44,213 nt of DNA from Candidatus Segatella papionis (GTDB taxonomy: Bacteria; Bacteroidota; Bacteroidia; Bacteroidales; Bacteroidaceae), in NCBI GenBank assembly GCA_002297965.1, contig DBLF01000011.1, forward strand, positions 3,191 to 47,403. The letters run 5' to 3'. The position numbers and the translations under genes are program-made. The notes beneath the pieces are model-generated. The model was given only the letters and a program-made list of their open reading frames with translations, was not told the origin of the DNA and did not search any database. This document shows positions 32,713-39,659 of this stretch, in pieces; position 1 is the first letter of the stretch; each line of letters begins with the position of its first letter.

Positions 32713-33483
32713 TTATCGGTTTCGGTATCTATCTTCCAATATTTTGCTCACTGCCACAAACTGGTAGATGCCTTCGTAGCAAGCACAGACAAAACCTTCC
32801 AAACCATCTCGAAAACCACCTTTTTGAATATATGCCCTAAAGAACCTTACAAAAGGGCGATAAAACAGAGCTGCTACTCCATAATGGCGGTTACGCTTTT
32901 TCTCTATCTCGTTCTCCGTATATTGGTTAATCTTAGCTACTCTACATGCAATAGAATCATCGGCTAAATGAATAAAAGCCAAACTTTCATCTGTCTTCGG
33001 CAACTTTTCAATTCTTCCCTGAATGATAGGGTCTGCATGAATGATAGGGGGCCAAACTGTTCCTTCCTTTATAAAGAATCGAAGTTGATAATCAGGATAG
33101 AAGCAGTGCATAAAACGTCCCATAAATTTACTCTTACGAGGAATATATACCCCACTCGGAGCATCATCTCGTCTGGTCAAGGCATAAAGATAATCTTTCA
33201 ATTGAGTAGTTACCAATTCATCTGCATCCACCACCAAAACCCATTTATTGGAAGCTGCATCTATGGCTGTTTGCCTTGCTGGCTCGCAAATCTGATAGTT
33301 TCCTCGTGGGAACATTACTATCTTGCACCCATAGCGCTCGGCTATCTCACGGGTATCATCCGTGCTCTCCATGTCGCAGATGACTATCTCGTCAAAGTCC
33401 TTGACGGTATCCAAGACCCTTGCCAAATGCTTAGAAGCATTGTAGGTATTGATTACTACTGATATCTTATTATTTTTGTTCAT
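32713..33483 (-). CDS. Glycosyltransferase family 2 (WaaE/KdtX-like)
   Basis: GT-A transferase of 256 residues related to the WaaE/KdtX group that adds glucose or heptose-linked sugars to LPS core. KISVVINTYNASKHLARVL opens the domain, ICDMESTDDTREIAE and VLVVDADELV (DxD motif) follow. The segment HCFYPDYQLRFFIK and the later HLADDS and RHYGVAALFYRPFVRFFR tail are typical of this branch. It is oriented toward the plus-strand glycan operon and stands alone, about 490 bp from the gene upstream on its own strand. No -7 box is evident ahead of it. It may serve the same glycan, or the LPS core. Confidence 0.87.
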   Translation of the reverse strand: MNKNNKISVVINTYNASKHLARVLDTVKDFDEIVICDMESTDDTREIAERYGCKIVMFPRGNYQICEPARQTAIDAASNKWVLVVDADELVTTQLKDYLYALTRRDDAPSGVYIPRKSKFMGRFMHCFYPDYQLRFFIKEGTVWPPIIHADPIIQGRIEKLPKTDESLAFIHLADDSIACRVAKINQYTENEIEKKRNRHYGVAALFYRPFVRFFRAYIQKGGFRDGLEGFVCACYEGIYQFVAVSKILEDRYRNR

Positions 33484-33616
33484 ATCTATTTTTTCTTTTG
33501 TATCACCTAATTTTACGCTCTTGCCAAGCCTTGTTCTAACTTCTGCTAAGCCTATTCAAAATCTTGCGTCAAGTTATTCCATTTTTTGCCTCACCAGAGC
33601 AATATATTGCCCCAAG

Positions 33617-33636
33617 GAGGGCAACTTATTGCCCTC
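33617..33636. other. Hairpin GAGGGCAA-CTTA-TTGCCCTC
   Basis: Perfect 8-bp stem with a 4-nt loop, with further weak ATTGC/GCAAT pairing outside. There is no T run for either strand. It is about 135 bp upstream of the minus-strand GT2 start, so it may be in its leader. Confidence 0.5.
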
Positions 33637-33700
33637 TCGGGAGCAATCTAAGCGCAACGAAAGGCATCTTTCGTAACAGCACAAATAAAGAAAAGTACTA

Positions 33701-33910
33701 CACACTACACCAATTCTTCATAAACAGCTGTTACACAGAGAGTTTTATGGGTGTACTGTCAATCCGCACACTACACCCACACTACACCACATTACACCAC
33801 CCACCCCAAAAAGGTGAAGTGGGGTGTAGTGTGGGTGCAGTGCCTTCCACGACACTACACCCATCCATTTCTCTATAACATAGAGAGTTATGCGAATTTG
33901 GTGTAATGTG
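33701..33910. repeat. Imperfect 210-bp palindrome rich in CACTACACC units (MITE-like)
   Basis: The two halves are imperfect reverse complements over about 100 bp, with centre near 33805. Outer arms are CACACTACACCAATTC (33701-33716) and GAATTTGGTGTAATGTG (33894-33910). Inner arms are CTACACCACATTACACC (33782-33798) and GGTGAAGTGGGGTGTAG (33813-33829), around a 14-nt loop. In between, ATGGGTGTA near 33748 pairs with TACACCCAT near 33857. No transposase is present and no clear target-site duplication can be fixed. Confidence 0.78.
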
Positions 33911-33977
33911 AAGTAGAAATCAGAGTATCCCTTCATAACACTCCACAGACAACGTTTCTAGGTAAGATATATACAGT

Positions 33978-35324
33978 CTAAACCAGCACCATATCCTTTC
34001 GCTCCTCGAAATCGGAGATAACATCGATGATGGCTCCAGAAATCTCTGGAGAAACATAAGAGAAATCTTTCTTCTGGCGAATAGCCTTGAGGAAGGAGAG
34101 AAGCATATAGCGCAATCCCTCGCCATCCAACTGATAGAAATATCGCTTGTTGTTCTGTGGATTCTCATACCTCACCTCAAAATAGTCTGTCTTCCACCAT
34201 GGAGCTGGCACATAGATATAGCCCTTGGTGCCGGAGATGACCAGGGAGCCTTCCGACTTCACGCCCTGCCCCACCTTCAGCGAAGCCACAGCGTGTGGAT
34301 AAACAAAGGAAATCTTGGTGAATGCATCATATTTATTCTCCTCGTCCAGGAAATGAGTGGCAATCTGTTTGGATGCGTAATCCGTGCCCAGCAACTGGAA
34401 AATAGGCAATAGTGCCGTAGGTCCCCAGGCACAGATGCTGTTCCATTCGTAGAGATTCTTCTGGGCATCTTGGGTAGGATCGAAGTCTATGAGACTGGTG
34501 CAAGTGGCATCCACCGACATGATGTCGCCGATGATTCCCCCCTTTGCCAAAAGCAAGAGGCGATAGTAGGCTACGGAATAAGCCGTCTTGATGGAATCCA
34601 TCAAGACCAACTGCTTTTGCCGAGCTATCTTGAGAAGTTCTTGCCATTGGTTCGCATCCATGGTGATGGGCGACTCGCACAACACATGTTTGCCTTGTTC
34701 CAATGCCTCCTTAATCTGTACATAATGCAACGATGGTGCGGAAATGACATAGAGCGCATCGCTGTCTGCCAACAACTCTTGATAAGAGCCCACCTGATTT
34801 TCCTGCTCCCGCAACGTTTTAGACAGATAAGAATCGTTTAAGGTGAAGACCTTGCCTGCCTTCAGTCCGTTCACATACTGCGACTCACGCTCTATCTTGT
34901 TGAGGATAGGCGACTCGCCCACCAAGCCAAGGCGCACCACTTGCTGCTCACTTCGTATCTCGGTGCTAGACACGCCACTGGTGCGGTCTAGATATACCAC
35001 CTTGCAATAGGCCTTGAGATAATCGAATTTTCCCTTCCAATCCGAGCCCACGGTAAAGATGTCAACATTCAGACGCTTGATGTCGTCTATCTTTTGTCCC
35101 TCATATTCCTCGATGATGATTTCGTCAGCAAGTCCAGTGGCGCGAACAGCCTCGACACGTTCCATCAGCGACTGCTGCACATTGATTTTGCCACGCTCAC
35201 GGTCGAAGGTATCGGAAGTCACACCCACGATAAGGTAGTCTCCCAAAGCTTTCGCACGCTCCAGAAGACGGATGTGACCATAGTGCAAGAGGTCGTAAGT
35301 GCCGTATGTGATGACTTTTATCAT
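33978..35324 (-). CDS. TagD-type cytidylyltransferase fused to Gfo/Idh/MocA-type domain
   Basis: A 448-residue two-domain protein. Residues 1-125 match glycerol-3-phosphate cytidylyltransferase (TagD): HYGH at 14-17 binds CTP and RTSGVSSTEIR at 114-124 is the conserved RTxGISTT region. It probably makes a CDP-alcohol from an alcohol phosphate. Residues about 130-448 look like a Gfo/Idh/MocA oxidoreductase (APSLHYVQIKEALEQGKHVL, GGIIGDIMSVDATC). In that family a Lys in the GKHVLCEKP motif is catalytic; here it reads CESP with Ser218. So the second domain may be inactive, regulatory or of altered chemistry. It is the last gene of a four-gene operon with an aminotransferase and a CDP-glycerol-phosphotransferase-like enzyme, which supports a CDP-alcohol product. 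Confidence 0.85.
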   Translation of the reverse strand: MIKVITYGTYDLLHYGHIRLLERAKALGDYLIVGVTSDTFDRERGKINVQQSLMERVEAVRATGLADEIIIEEYEGQKIDDIKRLNVDIFTVGSDWKGKFDYLKAYCKVVYLDRTSGVSSTEIRSEQQVVRLGLVGESPILNKIERESQYVNGLKAGKVFTLNDSYLSKTLREQENQVGSYQELLADSDALYVISAPSLHYVQIKEALEQGKHVLCESPITMDANQWQELLKIARQKQLVLMDSIKTAYSVAYYRLLLLAKGGIIGDIMSVDATCTSLIDFDPTQDAQKNLYEWNSICAWGPTALLPIFQLLGTDYASKQIATHFLDEENKYDAFTKISFVYPHAVASLKVGQGVKSEGSLVISGTKGYIYVPAPWWKTDYFEVRYENPQNNKRYFYQLDGEGLRYMLLSFLKAIRQKKDFSYVSPEISGAIIDVISDFEERKDMVLV

Positions 35325-35336
35325 ATTGTTCTTATG

Positions 35337-36410
35337 TTATAACAATCCTTTAGCTTGCAAATCCTTCAAGGCATTCACCAAGACGGTGTTATCCTCTGGC
35401 GTCAAGTTGCCAAGATGTCCCACTCGGAACACTTTCTCTGCCATATCTCCACCGTTAGGACATACCCAGATGCCATACTCATCCTTCAGCTTGAGGAAGA
35501 TGTCGTAAGCCGAAGCATGGAGAGGATGGAGCGGAGTGACAGCATTCGACATCGACTTGGAAACGATGGTGAAAGGCAAGTCCTTGATTTTGCTGCGGAA
35601 GTCTTCGGCTATCATCTTCATTCGGCGATTTTCGCTCTCCACGCCTCCATTGCGCTCTATCTCACGCAAACGAGCATTGATTTGCAGCAAGATACCTACG
35701 GCAGGAGTAAATGGTGTCTGCCCACGCTCGCCATTCTTCAAGGCATCCTTCAGGTCGAAGTACATCGACTTCACCGTGTTTGCCTCCACACGTTTCTGAG
35801 CCTCAGCGTCGAGCACGATGACAGAGATGCCCGGAGGACAAGCCAATGCCTTCTGCGAACCCGTAATCATCACATTCACGCCAAGGGCTTGCATATCAAA
35901 TGGGTCGGCAAGGAAAGAGCTGATGGAATCGACCGCCAGGAAGATATGGTTGCGATGGCAGAATTCGCTAATCATCTGGATGTCGTATAGCACACCCGTG
36001 GATGTCTCATGCAAGTTGACCAAAAAGCCTGTATAACCCTGGCCTTCGTATGGCTTAAGGTCGTCGGCTGTCAGCGGATTCCCCATCTCAAGCTTAATTT
36101 CTGTATGAGGAATGCCGTGTATCTCACAAAGCTGCACAAAGCGATGGCCAAAGCTACCACCATTCACCACCAACACCTTGTCGGCGGGTGTAAAACAGTT
36201 CATCACCACTGCCTCCATCGAGGCGGTACCCGAACCCGTGATAAAGACCACACGAGCATCATCAGCAGCCTTGGCAAACTGCTTCATCAATCGCTCGTTC
36301 TCCTTCATCGTAGCAGAAAACTCCGCTGTTCTGAAATATGGAACCTGCTCGGCACCGATGGCTCTCACCTCGTCACTTGCCATGACAGGACCAACCGTAA
36401 AATTCAGCAT
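35337..36410 (-). CDS. Class V aminotransferase (PhnW/serine-glyoxylate aminotransferase-like)
   Basis: PLP-dependent aminotransferase of 357 residues. The opening LNFTVGPVMAS is the TPGP-like start of the PhnW/AGT group, SGTASMEA near 60-66 binds the cofactor phosphate, AVDSISSF holds the Asp near 161, and Lys187 in GSQKAL is the presumed Schiff-base residue. Family members transfer amino groups to or from 2-aminoethylphosphonate, alanine, serine or glyoxylate. It sits 12 nt before the cytidylyltransferase fusion and 31 nt after the phosphotransferase, so it probably supplies an amino-alcohol or amino acid-derived intermediate. No phosphonate-forming gene (PepM) is in the window, so a phosphonate role is not supported here. 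The amino acceptor is unknown. Confidence 0.87.
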   Translation of the reverse strand: MLNFTVGPVMASDEVRAIGAEQVPYFRTAEFSATMKENERLMKQFAKAADDARVVFITGSGTASMEAVVMNCFTPADKVLVVNGGSFGHRFVQLCEIHGIPHTEIKLEMGNPLTADDLKPYEGQGYTGFLVNLHETSTGVLYDIQMISEFCHRNHIFLAVDSISSFLADPFDMQALGVNVMITGSQKALACPPGISVIVLDAEAQKRVEANTVKSMYFDLKDALKNGERGQTPFTPAVGILLQINARLREIERNGGVESENRRMKMIAEDFRSKIKDLPFTIVSKSMSNAVTPLHPLHASAYDIFLKLKDEYGIWVCPNGGDMAEKVFRVGHLGNLTPEDNTVLVNALKDLQAKGLL

Positions 36411-36441
36411 AACCCTAAATATCTTAATCGTTACTTGATCG

Positions 36442-37503
36442 TTACTTGTTTCTCTTTATCTTACCAAATGTCTTGATACTTGTATATTTGCGCCACAAAT
36501 TGAGGTGCCTTCTCTCGGGCACGCCATGGCGGCGTATATAATCCTCTGCGCCCGCTATCATGCGCTCGCATACCTTGCCATCCAGATAAGGATCGTAATT
36601 ATCTACTATCCACTGGCGCTTGGCTATCGCCTCTGGGTCGTGCAGCGCATGGTCGTAGGCAGGAATCAACTGGTCTGCCTCCGTGATGTTCTCCCAATAG
36701 ATATCCTTGGAGATGGTGCCCAAAGTGACAACAGGGCGGGAAAGCAACAAGAATTCATAGATGGTGGAGGAGGTGTCGCTGATGAGTACATCCGACATCA
36801 GCTGGTACTTGGTTACATTCTCCCCCTTGTCGATGAAGACCACATCCTCCTTGTCCTTGGCCCATTCGCGATATTCATCTACCCAATCCTGGCGGGTGAG
36901 CGGATGAAACTTCATCAACACCAACGCATTGCGTTCCTCTGCCAACTTGCCTAGCTGTTCCTTGAGATAAGGAAGCGAAGTGAGCTTGGGCGAGAAAGTT
37001 GGCGCATAGAGAACGATGGTCTGCTTGCCACTCTCCTTGAGCAGTTGCTCTCGCTCTGCATCATACTTATGCAGGTTTGCCTTGATCCAATCTTGCTTAG
37101 GCCATCCTGTCTCCAGCACCTCGAAATCACCATATTTCTTCGACAATGCCTGGAAATGGGAGGTGAAATAAGGCCCCTGGGTGAAGTAAGTGTCGAAGTA
37201 TCTGCGGATAATCCAATGGTCTTTCTTCTCTGCCGCATAGCCATGGAACACTTGTATCTTGACTCCAGGCAGATAGTATGGCACGATGTTGCCTGGCACA
37301 TAGATGGCCTCTGGCGAGAAGTCATAGACTTCCTGGATAGAACCCGTCCACTTCACCTGGTCGGCATAAGGGAACTTGTCTATCTTAGGCTGATGGATGT
37401 ACCATAGCACCTCGTGTGGCAAATGGTTGCTAGCCACATATTCTTGTATCGGATTCAGTATGTCGATGGCATACTTGTTCTCGCAAAATAGAACTATTCT
37501 CAT
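36442..37503 (-). CDS. CDP-glycerol glycerophosphotransferase-like (TagB/TagF family) protein
   Basis: A 353-residue GT-B-type transferase. It has the C-terminal signature of TagB/TagF enzymes, LISDTSSTIYEFLLLSRPVV (near 240-260), which holds the Ser/Thr-rich CDP-binding loop, plus FHGYAAEKKDHWIIRRYF near 87 and MKFHPLTRQDW near 198. Such enzymes transfer an alcohol phosphate from a CDP-alcohol onto a glycan or lipid-linked sugar. In Gram-negatives, relatives build phosphoglycerol or other alditol-phosphate modifications of capsule and O-antigen. The adjoining cytidylyltransferase would make its donor. It lies 21 nt after the LTA-synthase-like gene and 31 nt before the aminotransferase gene. 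Confidence 0.85.
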   Translation of the reverse strand: MRIVLFCENKYAIDILNPIQEYVASNHLPHEVLWYIHQPKIDKFPYADQVKWTGSIQEVYDFSPEAIYVPGNIVPYYLPGVKIQVFHGYAAEKKDHWIIRRYFDTYFTQGPYFTSHFQALSKKYGDFEVLETGWPKQDWIKANLHKYDAEREQLLKESGKQTIVLYAPTFSPKLTSLPYLKEQLGKLAEERNALVLMKFHPLTRQDWVDEYREWAKDKEDVVFIDKGENVTKYQLMSDVLISDTSSTIYEFLLLSRPVVTLGTISKDIYWENITEADQLIPAYDHALHDPEAIAKRQWIVDNYDPYLDGKVCERMIAGAEDYIRRHGVPERRHLNLWRKYTSIKTFGKIKRNK

Positions 37504-37524
37504 TTATCTTTCCTTTATTTCTGT

Positions 37525-39519
37525 TTACTTTTTCTTGCCCTCGTTGGCAATAACCAGCCTATTCTGGGTCATTCGCTCCATATACGACTGAATGATAGCT
37601 TTCACCTCTCGCTCCATCGCCTGGCGAACCTTCGGCTCCTTGTCGGCGATGTTGTGTTCCAGCAACAAATCGGTGCGGAAGCGATACATAGCCTTGGTCT
37701 TCTGGCCATCCCATTGCAAGAGATAATCTCCCTTTACATATTGATAGAAGCCATTGTTATAGTTCACAGCCCATGTATCCTTGGCAGGAGTGTTAAGCAA
37801 GTCTATGCCAAAGCCGATGTACTTTTGGTCGTATCCCAGATAGCTCAACACCGTAGGCATAATATCTATCTGCTGGGCGATGGCATCCCGCATGCCTGGC
37901 TTAAACTCGCCGCTCGGGTCGAAGAAGATGATAGGCGAGCAGAAACCGCCCAAATCCGTCTGATAGTACTTGTGGTCACTCAAGTTGGTATGGTCGGAGG
38001 TTATCACGAAGAGCGTATTCTTGTACCACGGCATCGTCTTAGCCTTGGCGAAGAACTTTCTCAAGGCATTGTCGGTATAGCGGATACATTTGTGTATCAC
38101 GATACCTTCCTCCGGGAATATCTTCTTATATTTATCGGGTATCACGTAAGGATGATGAGAAGAGGCGGTGAAGAGCGCTGTCATAAACGGTTGCTTCATC
38201 TCACCCATCTTGGTGGCATAGAACTGCATGAATGGTTCATCCCAAATCGCCCAAGTACCATCGAAATCCTTATCACCCCCAAAACGCTTATCTGCGTTAT
38301 ACTCCGTACGACCGAAATAATCGGTGAACCCAGTGGTACGGGCAAAGGCCTGGAAACCCATCGAACCATTCTCCGCTCCATGGAAAAAGGCGGAATAATA
38401 GCCCTTCTTTTTCAGCTCTCCAGCCAGTCCGCTCACATTGTTCATGGAAGCAGGAGTCAAGAAGAATGGCTCCACAAACATAGGGATGCTCGACAAGATG
38501 CTAGGCATTCCGTCGATGCTCTTCCTGCCATTGCAGTAAGAATAGAGATAAGTAGCACTATGCTGCATCAGGGAATCTACGAATGGGGTATATCCCTTGT
38601 ACTTGCCATGCTCTAGCCACTTGTTGAATCCGCCAATATATTCTCGCCCAAAGCTCTCGATGATAATGACTACCACATTTTTCTTCCTCTTCACCAATGT
38701 GTCGCTTGGAGTATGGATAGGCGAATAAATCGCATCCAATTGAGAATCCGTATAATAATTCGGCACAACGAAAATAGGCTTGCCGGCAGTTCGAATGATG
38801 GAGAAAGGAGTATTGAGCACGATGGCTGCCTCCAAAGGTCTATCCACATACTGATTGGCATTGCTTATCGTGATAGGACGCACCGCGGTCGTAAAGCCGC
38901 CACGCATACCTGCCACACACAGAGGTACAAACACCAAGAGGCAGAGCAAATGGGCTACATAGTATCTGAGCATCGGCTTCGGTTGATAAGGGCGGCGGAT
39001 AGCTTCTGGCTGCTCCCCTCTAGGCATGCGATACAATCGGAACAAAGCATACATCAACAAGATGCCTATCAACACCAAATACCAATGGCGCAACACTTCT
39101 ACGCCAAAGATACCGCCCAGATTGTTCTCGTTTCGAAACTCTGAGAACACGGTCACGGTGGTGCGACGAGTGGTATATTGGAAGTACACACAATCTACCA
39201 AGTTGGCCACTATGCAAACACTATTGACTACAACAAATATCCACTTTGCTATTTTCTGATACAGTTTCGTTTCCTTATAATGAATAGGGAAAAGCATCAA
39301 GAGAGCATAAAGTGCATTCGTGTAAAGTATTGCGGATGTGTCGAAGAACCATGCTCCATGAAGTATTTCACCAAAAGCACTCCATGACATTGTCTCGGAA
39401 AACATCCCCCAATTGACCGCCAAGAAAACCAAGCGACAAATGGCATAAACCACATAAACCAACACCATATTGACAACAAAGCATAATGGCGTAGTCAATA
39501 AACCTCTGTTTCGTCTCAC
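37525..39519 (-). CDS. LTA-synthase-like sulfatase-fold phosphotransferase 2
   Basis: Second membrane enzyme of the LtaS/MdoB/sulfatase-fold group, 664 residues, starting at a GTG (the sequence 39517-39519 gives GTG; a later internal Met would cut the first helix). Five membrane helices occupy residues 1-215, then the catalytic domain: VVIIESFGREY (metal site), GRKSIDGMPSILSS with the presumed Ser/Thr nucleophile, TASSHHPYVIP and VITSDHTN. It differs widely in sequence from the one at 28036, so the two are not recent duplicates. As first gene of the operon it could transfer phosphoglycerol or a related group outside the membrane, while the CDP-dependent enzyme acts inside. A consensus promoter precedes it. 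Confidence 0.85.
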   Translation of the reverse strand: MRRNRGLLTTPLCFVVNMVLVYVVYAICRLVFLAVNWGMFSETMSWSAFGEILHGAWFFDTSAILYTNALYALLMLFPIHYKETKLYQKIAKWIFVVVNSVCIVANLVDCVYFQYTTRRTTVTVFSEFRNENNLGGIFGVEVLRHWYLVLIGILLMYALFRLYRMPRGEQPEAIRRPYQPKPMLRYYVAHLLCLLVFVPLCVAGMRGGFTTAVRPITISNANQYVDRPLEAAIVLNTPFSIIRTAGKPIFVVPNYYTDSQLDAIYSPIHTPSDTLVKRKKNVVVIIIESFGREYIGGFNKWLEHGKYKGYTPFVDSLMQHSATYLYSYCNGRKSIDGMPSILSSIPMFVEPFFLTPASMNNVSGLAGELKKKGYYSAFFHGAENGSMGFQAFARTTGFTDYFGRTEYNADKRFGGDKDFDGTWAIWDEPFMQFYATKMGEMKQPFMTALFTASSHHPYVIPDKYKKIFPEEGIVIHKCIRYTDNALRKFFAKAKTMPWYKNTLFVITSDHTNLSDHKYYQTDLGGFCSPIIFFDPSGEFKPGMRDAIAQQIDIMPTVLSYLGYDQKYIGFGIDLLNTPAKDTWAVNYNNGFYQYVKGDYLLQWDGQKTKAMYRFRTDLLLEHNIADKEPKVRQAMEREVKAIIQSYMERMTQNRLVIANEGKKK

Positions 39520-39565
39520 CTTATCTTATTATTTATATTTTTACTAATTATTTATACAATACTTA

Positions 39566-39597
39566 TTTATAGCCCATCTATTTTTATAGGCCATCTA
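39566..39597. repeat. 15-bp near-direct repeat in operon leader
   Basis: TTTATAGCCCATCTA (39566-39580) and TTTATAGGCCATCTA (39583-39597) differ at one base, with a 17-bp period. They lie in the A+T-rich leader between the promoter at 39608-39639 and the GTG start. Possible regulator or RNA feature. Confidence 0.6.
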
Positions 39598-39607
39598 TAA
39601 CAAAGGG

Positions 39608-39639
39608 CAAAATTAACTAAATTCCTTGTAACTAACAAA
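39608..39639 (-). promoter_or_regulatory. Consensus Bacteroidetes promoter (TTTG-N20-TAATTTTG) of the CDP-alcohol operon
   Basis: On the minus strand TTTG (39639-39636) is followed after 20 nt by TAATTTTG (39615-39608). The predicted start near 39602 leaves a leader of about 80 nt that contains the 15-bp repeats. It drives 39519 through 33978. Confidence 0.7.
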
Positions 39640-39659
39640 TCTTTTCTCTTTTTTTATCA

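Larger units (their letters stand above)
33484..33977. other. 494-bp intergenic region with hairpins and a large palindrome
   Basis: No gene is supported here. It contains the hairpin at 33617 and an approximately 210-bp imperfect palindrome at 33701. Short open frames in the region translate to repetitive His/Pro/Thr-rich peptides that simply reflect the CACTACACC repeats. Confidence 0.7.

Noticed and set aside
33701..33910. Retron msr-msd RNA
   Set aside because: A long hairpin suggested it, but no reverse transcriptase gene lies nearby.
33564..33936. Short open frames giving His/Pro/Thr-rich peptides on both strands
   Set aside because: They come from the CACTACACC palindrome and have no start context or conserved pattern.
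35337..36410. Phosphonate (AEP) synthesis operon
   Set aside because: The aminotransferase resembles PhnW, but no PEP mutase or phosphonopyruvate decarboxylase gene is in the window, so a phosphonate product is not supported.
37654..38616. A 320-codon plus-strand frame opposite the LTA-synthase-like gene
   Set aside because: Antisense shadow with low-complexity composition; the sulfatase-fold motifs are on the minus strand.
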